Positions 54,985-64,000 of a stretch of 64,000 nt of DNA are shown in pieces. A program made the position numbers and the translations under genes. This DNA comes from Spongilla lacustris (Eukaryota > Porifera > Demospongiae > Spongillida > Spongillidae), in contig OX442415.1 in NCBI GenBank assembly GCA_949361645.1, positions 29,809,362 to 29,873,361 on the forward strand, written 5' to 3'. Positions within the stretch are counted from its first letter, which is position 1; each line of letters opens with the position of its first letter. The notes under the pieces were generated by a model. It saw only the letters and a program-made list of their open reading frames with translations. It made no database searches and was not told the origin of the DNA.

Positions 54985-57970
54985 GACAAGGGTGGGATAG
55001 GTTAGTGTGTGGGGTGTTGAGTGAGGCAATACAACAAAAGCTACTAACTGAAGCGGATTGGACTCTAAGTAGGGCTTTTCAAATAGCTCAGGAGATTGAG
55101 GCTGCAGCTGGGTTTTGTGAGGGGAAGAAGAATTCCTGTGAACAGTTGGCATGTCCCATAGTGTCTATTTGCATCCGAACTGTGAACAGGTGTGCACACT
55201 TTACTGCATAACTTCCTCATTGTCTTACACAACTAAGGAAGATCAGATTAGGTCAAGGTTTTTATATAACATACCCAAAGGTGGTTTTGATATATGGCTT
55301 TAAAATTATTAAGTCCTTATGGTGATATGAGGGCTTCATATAAGAGTTGTTTGTGAAGAATTTCAACCAGAAAACCAGACCTAACTCTCCTTGTATGTAA
55401 TTACCAGATGGAATGTAATTTTCAAAGTTCAAGTTAACAATTGCATTACACTATCACCTGACAACATTGGTAATATGTGGTTTTAATTTATAGTTTATTT
55501 ATGACTAACTTAATTAGGCTTAAGTAAAGTGTGAACACATGTTCACACTTTACTTTTATTAACACTATTAATTGAATTTTGCATTGGGGGAACATGATAT
55601 AAAATAGTAAATCACAATGATGATAGAGAACATTAAGGCCTATGTACCTCATCTTGGATCATCTTAATTAGATTAGTGTATACAGAGCACTGATGCTTTT
55701 TAGGTGTGTACACTGTACCATGCACCATGTTGTGTTGTATGGATATTTGCTGACAATTTTTATCTTGACATTTGTATCAGTGGCTATTGTTGTCAATCAT
55801 TATGTAAGGAAACACTATGTAATAGGAGACAATTGCACAAGTCAAAATGCACTTAGTGTTGCTACTTGCTAATCATTTGCCGCAGATCCAACACTCTTCT
55901 TATTTGCAGGTACATTTACAAAACTTTTCAAGTGAAGTATCAGACACCTAAGCTTTGAAGCAGGGCACAGGTACAGTGCAGAAGCTTCCTTCCTTCTGAC
56001 TTCCCAGGTTCACAAGGGGATTGGGCCACCCCTCCATCATGTCATTCTGCCATACACACATCCTGCAGCGGCTACTGTTACAGATGACTAGTTCATGCTC
56101 AACATCTGCTTCAGCCTGAATCACCCATGTAGCCCTGGCTTTAAATTCCTCACGGCCTTCTTCTCATCTGAGTCTATAGGCACTCTACGTCACTGGCTTA
56201 ATTAGAAACTACATACATACGCTCTGTTCAACTGCCCTACCTAAATGCCTTGTCCATTCTCGCTAGTCTGGCACATCGTCACTGGGGACTCACTGAAAAT
56301 CCATTGCCACGCCCTCCTTTGTCCGTGTCTGCTAGTACCACCGCTGCCTTGTTGTGATTGCCGGTATACTCACACCTGTACGTGTAAAGACGTTATAAAA
56401 AGCCATAGGTATATCCCTACTTCGAAATACTTCCTGTAATACCAGCTGTCTGCTGAAAATTCTGCATAGATTTCTTAACGTCCTAGAAATAAAGTCTGTA
56501 GCTTGCCGAGTTTTACAACATTCAAAATTAAGCCTGAAGGTCCTGGCTCCTCCTCTATAGGTACAAAAGGGTCCTGGATCCGATCCTCAATGGTTTTAAG
56601 TGGATCCCCAATACCTTCATTGATTGGTATTGTTTAAAAAGTAACCTAGCATAAACGCATGTACTGCGCGCGCGCGAGCTGATTAGTAAATGAAATAACC
56701 TGTTATTATTTTTATCATTGTCCACTCATCCACAACTCTTTTTGTGCCTAATATGTAAAAATCTAGATCACTTCTCATCTGTATCAAATAGTGCAGAGCT
56801 AAAAGTGAACTGTGAACACCTGTGCACACTGTGCGTACAGTGTGCACAGGTGTTCACACGGGCGCAAATAGACAATAGGGAAAGAGAAATGTATGGCAGA
56901 GACGCTCTGGTAATGATGCTGGCTGCTATAAGGAAATTGTGTGTTTTAAATGCGGGAGACCAGGGCATATAGCTAGAGTGTGCCCTAGTGGGCACACAGA
57001 GAAACGTGAGAGCGTAGGTCAGATGTGTGTTGAGGCAGATGAAGATTGTGCTGAATCTCTGTAAGTGTATGTTTTGAATACTGTGTATGTCCGCAAACCT
57101 TTGTCATCACCCATAGTAGTGAGAGTGAAGCTCAACGGGAAGGAGGCAGTGATGGAACTGGATACTGGAGCAGCAGTGTCGATCATTCCAGAATCTGTGC
57201 AACAGCAGTTATTTCCTCACAGTGTTTGCCAACCGACAACTGCTCTTTTGAGGACATACACTGGTGAGCCTATAGCAGTTAAGGGTACTTTACCAGTTAA
57301 GGTACAGTATGGCTCTCAGGTTTAAAAGTTTACGTTGTACAGGGAAAGGGTCCCAGTCTCATGTAAAGGGATTGGTTAAAACACATCAGGCTGGATTGGA
57401 AAGAAATACAAATGGGTACATTCAGGGGCATCAGAAGAGCTGGGAAGGATGTTGAGCTGGGTACCATCAAGTCATTTAAGGCCAAACTAGTGCTTAATTA
57501 AGGGATCACACCAATGTTTTGTAGGACTTGCAGTGTGCCTTTTGCCTTGAGGAGTGCAGTTGAAACTGAGCTTGATCGTCTAGAGAAGTTGGAAATTGTG
57601 GAAAAAGTATCTCATTCGATTGAGCTACATCCATAGTACCTGTCGTCAAGACAGATGGTAAGGTTAGAATTTGTGGAGACTACAAGGTCACATTAAATTC
57701 TTGTTTAGACGTGGATCAGCACCCCTTGTCCAAGCCATAGGAGTTGTTTGCGACCTTATCAGGAGGTCAACAGTTCTCAAAAATGGATTTAAGCCAGGCA
57801 TACTTACAAGCATGATGAGGAGTCAAAGAATTTGGTTACAATAAACACACACAAAGGGTTGTATAGGTTTACTCGCCTGCCGTTTGGAGTTGCATCTGCC
57901 CCTGCCATTTTTCAGAGGTTAATGGAGTCTGTGCTGTTGGGTATACCTCGGGTATTCTGTTACATTAGGT
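54985..57970 (+). pseudogene. Decayed Ty3/gypsy element (gag, protease, reverse transcriptase fragments)
   Basis: Gag tail at about 55,005-55,155 (AIQQKLLTEADWTL, QIAQEIEAAAGF), then a nested DNA transposon. After it come a zinc knuckle CFKCGRPGHIARVC near 56,945, a retropepsin with ELDTGAAVSIIP at about 57,150, and reverse transcriptase pieces: VVKTDGKVRICGDYK near 57,650, [14 protein letters not shown] near 57,770 and [20 protein letters not shown] near 57,860. Stops and frameshifts separate the pieces. No catalytic YxDD, RNase H, integrase or LTRs are seen, so it is a dead internal fragment. Whether it belongs to the family of the LTR at 12,230 is unknown. Confidence 0.8.
55162..56874. mobile_element. 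1.7 kb DNA transposon nested in the gypsy remnant
   Basis: Termini TGTCTATTTGC...GCAAATAGACA form a perfect 11 bp inverted repeat that extends imperfectly inward (GAACAGGTGTGCACACT against AGTGTGCACAGGTGTTC). The 4 bp target ATAG is duplicated at 55,158-55,161 and 56,875-56,878. Removing the element brings the gag tail next to the zinc-knuckle region. No transposase is recognised inside, so it is non-autonomous. TGT...ACA ends with a 4 bp duplication fit Ginger-like mechanisms (inference). Confidence 0.8.
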
Positions 57971-58250
57971 GCCAACACTACTGTTATTACCACACGAATT
58001 CCCCAGAATAAACAGTTACATTCAATTGATAGTTCATTTCTCCTAATCCAATAAGGTTTCAACTCATCTGTTACCAATGAGGGCCACCCCTCTCACACAT
58101 ACTGAATTACCTTACTTACTAAAGGATCCCTTAATATGGTAACTTGTATATGATCAGCCAGTACGGGTATAGCTTCAATCTGTGACATGTTCAGTGAATT
58201 GATATCTGTGTCATAGTGTCACGTTTGGGAGGGGTAATCTTGTATAATAC
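57971..58250. other. No gene recognised
   Basis: Sequence between the gypsy remnant and the kinase fragment. No motif seen. Confidence 0.4.
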
Positions 58251-58254
58251 TCAG

Positions 58255-61200
58255 AACTTGCTGAGACATCTTTGGATAAAGCATCTGAAGAAATGTACTC
58301 CCAACCTTGAGACAAGTCTAGACTGGTCGATGCAGATTGCAGAAGGTACACATATACCATCTGATGAAATGCTAATATGTCCTTCTTACAGGTATGAAAT
58401 ACCTTCATTATGGGGCACCTAGGGCTATAGTACATGGAGATTTGAAGTCCTTAAATGGAGTGTTGTACACATGTACGTACAGCAACTCTGAAATCATTAA
58501 CAAATATTTCATCACAGTTCTTGTTTATCCTGGTAATGTTCTTAAGGTAAGTGGAAGGGTACATTCCTACTATGTATTGTATTGTGGGAAATAGTCACTC
58601 ATGATGAACCATACAAGGGCCTTCCCGAAGCACAGATTATGTTCAAAGTAGTGCTTACAAATGAGGTATGAAAACAGGCAATATAAACTGTTCTGACACT
58701 TGGTTTTAACAGCACCTTGAGATTCCTTCTTACTGTCATGAGTTGATGAAAAGGATCATGCTGCAATGCTGGGATAAGGATCCTAAGGTATGTAATTAAG
58801 TATAAGGTAGCCAGAGCTGCGGACAGATTACATCATTGCTAAATACAATCAGACATACTTGAGTACAAGTTCTTTTTGGTTGAGCAAAGAATTTAGCATG
58901 TTTTGTATAGTTGTGGTTTGTTATTTTTGAAAACAATACAACTAAGACATGCTACCATTGTAGTCAGTAGTTTGGGTACCCATGGTCACTGCAGGGATGA
59001 AGGGACTTTGCTCCATCTTACATCACATGTTCCTCAAATAAGGCAGGTCTGGTAGCCTTCCAAGCTGAGGAGAAGGAAGTACAGTTGAGTAAACCCATCA
59101 TACCCTTTCCCCTGCGTGGCCTTTGAGATCACTGGTGTTTTGGGCACACAAACTCAAGGTTTTGCTGACAGGGCTGGGCAGCTGCCTGTTCCAGGCCACT
59201 GGAAGTCATTAATCTGCTTCAACATATATCTGTGGGCTGGGTTATTCTATCTTTTGGGGTCATTGGGGCCCCTACAAATGGTTTAATTGAGTTATACAGG
59301 TGTTTCTCAATCAAGGAAAATTGTTTAAAAGGAAAATTAACCACAAGCAGTTAATAAACTGAAAATTGTTCCTAAATGCCCTAATAAAGTGAGCTTAAAT
59401 ATTGATGTATAAAAATCTAGTAATTAAGTAACGGTCAAAGAAATTATAATTAATGAATATGAATTAATAATTCCCGCTAGCACCTAATTTAAAACATACC
59501 ATTTTAGAGGCATCCAAAAGCTCCAACATTTTCTTGAATTTTAATAATATCTACTTGGCTGAATTTATTAATAAATTCAAACCACTAAATCAAGATACAA
59601 TGGCCTCTAAATCAAGTACATTGAGAAAATAAAAAAGCAAGATTTCAATGTTGAATTAATTTCTTAACGGAAGTAGTTAATTAAATACAGTTTGCAGCTA
59701 TACTTAATTGAAATGAATAGGGATCTTGAAACGTTTATCAATATTAGTTAAAGATTATTTCACCAGCACGTCTTCGTCTGCTGTTAGAACTTTTAACAAC
59801 AAGTACCAGTTAATTAACTGCTTAATTGAGAAACACCCTGTATATTAATCAATCTATTGTGTTATTCCGTTACTTGTTTTCCTATTAGGAAAAACCCTAC
59901 CATTATGAAACTGAAGTTTTAATCAGACAAGTATTGTCCATTTAAGTTCAAATTATAGAGCACTGTCATTTGCATTTGCACATTTAACTGCTGCAAAATT
60001 GAAATTGTAACCATACATGTACATTAACCATATTTCATGCAGAAACGGCTGACATTCAAGACCATTGTGCATAAATTGGAATCTATAGGTGATCAAATGA
60101 ATTTAGCCACCACATTTCCTTGAATTTATTAATAGTAGCATAACTCAAAATTAGCTCTAGACTACTATATTGGACAGTATCAACATCTATGAATCACTTT
60201 TGGTATCCATGCACAGGGTCATAAGTTCACCTGACCACACCATGATCATTACATCTGCCATCTAACCACATGTTATTGTTACCAGAAAAAAGCTGACTTA
60301 AACATATTTACACACACTTACCACAGGAGAACACAAAGCATCTAAGGAGGAAGACCAGAAGACAACAGTTATTGACTCATATAGGGAGGAAGAAGAGAGC
60401 CAATGGACAGAGATGCCCCAGCCATCTTACCTTGGTCTTTCAGGTATAAGTGGATTTTCATAATAGCAAATTAAACACTTAGAGCTTTATGATTATACAC
60501 GTATACATGTAAATGATACCACTTTAGGACTTAGCACACTGGGGGAATATTAGACTATTGATTCTCATATCTTCTTGCATACTTTCTACTTCTGCAGCCC
60601 CCTCTTCCCCGCTCCTATCAGAGCTTGTAGTCCAAGTCGTGCCAAATTTGGAAGGTCAGTAAATATGCGTGGGCACCTCCAATTAAAGTGTGTATGTACA
60701 TGTATAGGGTATAGTTTTGGGGGAGAACGCTACATGTACATGTAACATGAACTACATGTGCAGCCTCATAGCCATAACATGTATACGTACATGTAGCTGA
60801 TTGTACATTTGTGCATGTATTGCAACATGTAGTCTCAGCTTGCATGACAAGATTTAGTACATCATCAAGTGTGACATGCCCGCTCTGCAGAGGCAAATCT
60901 ACCTGCACATGCAGAAGATGGGCACTCCTGTGGGCAGTGTACCCATGCAGTCATGATGTTCAATACAAAAAAAAATTGTAGTTATCTTTACTTATGTTTT
61001 ATGTGCCATTTGAAATTTATCATGTGCCCCTCCCACAAGACACACCCACCATGCCCAAACTGTTATCTGAGAGGCTGAACGTAGTTGTACTGGTTGGAGC
61101 AAAGTAAGACTGGAGCCATTGTGGAAGCATTGGAGATGGAACATTCAAAGAATGCTGAGCGAATCAATATGGCCATACTCCAACGATGGCTTCAGGGAAA

Positions 61201-61262
61201 GGGTGTGAAGCCAGTGACCTGGTCAACTCTGGTGGCTGAGCTACAAAAGATTGGAATGTGAC
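58255..61262 (+). pseudogene. Kinase-Death gene, broken (TKL/RIPK-like layout)
   Basis: Exons: 58,255-58,345 (TSLDWSMQIAEG); 58,392-58,546 (MKYLHYGAPRAIVHGDLKSL; HRD is HGD); about 58,570-58,665 (VLWEIVTHDEPYKGLPEAQI); 58,713-58,787 (IPSYCHELMKRIMLQCWDKD); 60,043-60,088 (KRLTFKTIVHKLESI); 60,327-60,443 and 60,598-60,654 (linkers); and a terminal Death-like stretch to 61,262 (NAERINMAILQRWLQGKG, WSTLVAELQKIGM). Phases agree after the kinase. The DFG-to-APE activation segment is missing between VLK and LWEIVT, no N-lobe is seen, the Death part has an early TAA and frameshift, and TGA replaces a codon after IGM. Kinase plus Death recalls RIPK1. In this state it is a pseudogene or pseudokinase fragment. 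Confidence 0.7.
59297..59840 (+). mobile_element. MITE with TA target duplication in kinase intron
   Basis: Termini CAGGTGTTTCTCAATCAAGG and TTAATTGAGAAACACCCTG are inverted copies flanked by TA, as in Tc1/mariner-derived MITEs. No coding capacity. Relatives at 6,545-6,975 and, more diverged, 27,030-27,435 and about 25,900-26,050. Confidence 0.8.
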
Positions 61263-61702
61263 AACTGACAAAACACAAACTGTAGATGTATAGCTTCTGA
61301 TGCATGTTGGTTAGTGAATTTACAACATGCACAATTGCACAGCTTTGGATGTATTACATACTCAAGTACAGTCTTTTTATTGGTGGGCAATGAGAATTTC
61401 CTTGCCTCTAATCAGAATTTGTACAAATGATGTCATTAACTATTGATAATAGGCCATCACTATGCTTTGTTCTGTGTTTTGCAGTTGTAAGTGTGGTTTT
61501 ATGTTTACGAGATAACAATACAACTATGGCGTGTCTTATATGTAACAGGGCTGGTGTGAACTACTTACTGGTATGTGTGGGTGTGGTCTATTTACTAAAG
61601 TCACATGATGGAAGTGTACAAGATCAGATTGTCTGGTGGAGGGAATTAGAAATGTATTGCTGAGAAATATCTCCCACCCCTCCCTCCTCCCCATCCCACC
61701 AG

Positions 61703-61859
61703 ACATGAGCTCAGGCACCAGCGGGTAGCGGCAGTACTGGAGGAGCACATAAGCTCCACCTACCTCCTCCAGGCCCCCATGGGCACAGCTGTGTACTTTG
61801 AGCACCAGTTCAGGAACACTCTCTCCCGCCCACTCAATATGACCATCTCTTGGAGAGAC
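61703..61859 (+). CDS. Single exon with weak nephrocystin-4 resemblance
   Basis: Bounded by ATCCCACCAG and AGAGAC|GTACCC. The open frame includes QRVAAVLEEHISSTYLLQAP then MGTAVYFEHQFRNTLSRPLN and MTISWRD. The order Leu-rich helix, small-residue turn, FE.xxRN and a beta strand recalls a segment of nephrocystin-4, a ciliary transition-zone protein. This is from memory of the family pattern and is uncertain. A further open stretch at about 62,074-62,190 (DAFTPPQTGEGSAG) could be another exon of the same gene. Confidence 0.35.
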
Positions 61860-62199
61860 GTACCCTGAGCTAAAGTGAGTCAACTGTTACCATGGTATGA
61901 GGTCCATCGAAAGGCTCTCATAAAACTTGTGAACTGACACCATAGTAACACCACACCTCCACCCTAACACCACCTCACACCCACCTCCTTCTCCCTCATT
62001 GTCTTGTCGCCACATCCCTAATACCACTAACACACCCTCCACATCTCCCTTACTCTACTCTACATTCTTAGTACATAATGATGCCTTTACTCCTCCCCAG
62101 ACTGGTGAGGGATCAGCTGGAGTGTCAACTGCTCAGAGAGCTTCATTTCATACAGATACCATGTGTAACCATAGTAAAATAAATGAAATGTGACATGTG

Positions 62200-63110
62200 C
62201 ACACTCCTCTCCTACCTCTTCCCTCCCCTTCCTCTGCCCCTACATCACAGTGGGGGGGAATGATGTGGGGAAAAGTGGGTGTGGTATGGGATGTGGCTTC
62301 CGGTCCCGGAATCATTTTTAAAAAAGTTGGCAACTATGGGTAAACAAGATTCAAACATTATGTAAAGCTCACATTCATACATCAACATGCACATGTATAC
62401 ATGCCATTACAACCTACCACAATGAAGAATGAAGTAAGAGGATAGAGAGTTGGAATAATAACAATACATGTATATCGTCGTTATACTGTTTACATAATTA
62501 CATGTGTACAGAGATAATCGGTATGTGGGACTGGGGACGACACCAGTTTGAATGCAAGCATTATTATACGCAAAAGCTCAACTGTTATACATGTAGCAGT
62601 TGCCATGCACCTGGTCCATGTGGGCCACAGTTCGCTTTTACGTCAAGAATCGTAGCGGTGTGTGACAAGTGCATATATGTATATCGAGACTCATGCAGAT
62701 GGCGAAGGTTCCATGCATGTTGGCAATTTAGAATCTTTATAATGGAGGCAGCTAACTATTCCCTGGAGCCATAGTACCTCTGCTAGAGCCAGTATAGTAG
62801 CATTTATTATTCATAATGTACTATACATTTTTATACATCGGTTGATCAGAGTAATTTAAGCTATAGATCAGCTAGGACACTAACTGGCATTAATTTTTTT
62901 TACATTGTAGATACGCTTACCTGTTGCAGCTAGTATTTGAGCCTTCGCAATCATGCGCGCACATTGCATGATAAAAATATTTACATATAAGGGACCTATA
63001 CAACTGCATGCTTGAATTTCTGTCACAACGTATGCTACATCATTGTATTTTCATTTTAAAGTGATGCTCAATGGCAGGAATGTAATCATTAATTTCATGT
63101 AATCCTCTAG
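62200..63110. other. No confirmed gene
   Basis: Includes a Cys-rich open frame at 62,502-62,774 that I do not recognise. No other structure seen. Confidence 0.4.
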
Positions 63111-63160
63111 CATTGCAGAGGCTTCAAGTCCGATTGGACCCTGGTGGTGTGGGGTCTACA

Positions 63161-63485
63161 TGGTTATGTGTACAGACATCTCACCCCCTCTCAGGTGTAC
63201 AGGCACAACATCAATATCTCTAGTCTTATGATATGTTTATGGTTATGTGTACAGACACTTCCATTCCACCCCCTCTCTGGGGTATAGACACATCATCAAT
63301 ATCTATCCTTCTGATATACATGCATGCATGCATGTATATCAGAAGGATAGATATTGATGATGTGTCTATACCCCAGAGAGGGGGTGAGATGTCTGTACAC
63401 ATAACCATAAACATATCATAAGACTAGAGATATTGATGTTGTGCCTGTACACCTGAGAGGGGGTGAGATGTCTGTACACATAACC
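63161..63485. repeat. Near-perfect palindrome, arms about 160 bp
   Basis: Centred at 63,326/63,327 in TGCATGCATGCA. Arms contain CTGATATACA, GAAGGATAGATATTGATGAT and GTACACATAACCATAAACAT. The outer ends hold partial tandem repeats of about 105 bp that continue to 63,570 on the right (GAGAGGGGGTGAGATGTCTG). The arms differ by one small indel. Confidence 0.9.
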
Positions 63486-63570
63486 ATAAACATATCATAA
63501 GGTGAGAGATATTGATGTTGTGCATGTACACCTGAGAGGGGGTGGAACCAAGGTGTCTGTACACAGTGTA

Positions 63571-64000
63571 ATTTTTAAATTTACGCAAATCTTTCATCTT
63601 TGTGTATCCCCAATTCACCCCCTCTCAGGTGTATATAAGTCTCTCTTCTTCACTGTAGGACACTAGCACAGTTAAGGCAAAAAAAGAGCATAAAATAATC
63701 AATGTCTATATCCAAAACAACAATCAGGCCCACCCACCCACATGTATGGCTGTGAACTAGTGTGAAGGCACAGAAACAGAAGTGAAAATGTATAATGAGA
63801 GAGAATAGAAACTTGTGCATGGAAGAATGGCTGTGCTACCATGATGGCTTGCAGGATACGATGGGGGATGACGACATGACAGTTATCATGGTGTAAGGTA
63901 ATGCTAAGGAGATGAGAGGAATACATGTAGTATCTGAAAAGCACAAATGAAAGCAATATCTCTCTTCGTGTTGGTAATCATGTTGTGTACATCTGTACAT
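63571..64000. other. No gene recognised
   Basis: Ordinary AT-rich sequence to the end of the window. Confidence 0.4.

Noticed and set aside
12230..57970. The gypsy LTR at 12.2 kb and the gypsy pol pieces at 55-58 kb as one element
   Set aside because: They are 43 kb apart with unrelated sequence between, and no matching LTR flanks the second.
62502..62774. Cys-rich 90-residue open frame, possible zinc-binding protein
   Set aside because: Cysteine spacing fits no family I know and the flanks give no splice support.
1..64000. tRNA, rRNA or bacterial-style operon signals
   Set aside because: No cloverleaf, rRNA core or ribosome-binding pattern was found; gene structure is spliced and eukaryotic.

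Overview
This is eukaryotic, intron-rich, AT-rich animal DNA that is heavily invaded by repeats. Coding exons are short, bounded by GT/AG and joined in matching phase. The genes suggest an early-branching metazoan, most likely a demosponge: several Death-domain proteins, a ZU5-UPA protein, a kinase-plus-Death remnant, metazoan-type squalene synthase exons and BEL, Ty3/gypsy, LINE and foldback elements. The phylum is inferred; no diagnostic marker such as rRNA is present.

Layout. (1) 1-25,130 is dominated by an old, diverged inverted duplication. A plus-strand arm (about 1,020-6,540, then 12,560-13,660) is mirrored on the minus strand (18,080-20,310, then 22,230-25,125). Each arm carries a Death-domain terminal exon and remnants of an unidentified gene. 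The left arm was later split by a 4.6 kb BEL/Pao retrotransposon with 156 bp LTRs and a CCACT target duplication, and by a Ty3/gypsy 5' LTR. The right arm holds the last exons of squalene synthase. A decayed LINE (14.7-17.2 kb) sits between the arms. (2) 25-31 kb holds a minus-strand ZU5-UPA gene, a minus-strand coiled-coil/basic-tail gene, and a (GGGGA)n array running into a 200 bp assembly gap. (3) 31-39 kb has few genes: foldback elements, one small possible minus-strand gene, and a decayed transposon with long inverted repeats around a Ginger-like integrase relic. (4) 39.5-54.8 kb is the most interesting part. A chain of plus-strand exons, all starting and ending in phase 1, encodes a Tyr/Gly/Pro-rich segment, a fibronectin type III domain, (VAPTPQQ)n linkers, an apparently intact nucleoside phosphorylase domain, a short Gly-rich linker and a complete C-terminal Death domain. 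It is interrupted by LINE copies, two minisatellite families and a young 1,028 bp foldback element. (5) 55-64 kb has a dead Ty3/gypsy element with a 1.7 kb DNA transposon nested in it, a broken kinase-Death gene, a possible nephrocystin-4-like exon and a palindrome.

Biology. Death domains are homotypic adaptor modules in apoptosis and innate immunity. The window looks like an expanding, rearranging cluster of such genes. The best candidate for an undescribed system is the FN3-phosphorylase-Death protein, whose layout suggests a nucleoside- or nucleotide-sensing, metabolite-processing module coupled to Death-domain signalling. That function is inferred, not shown.
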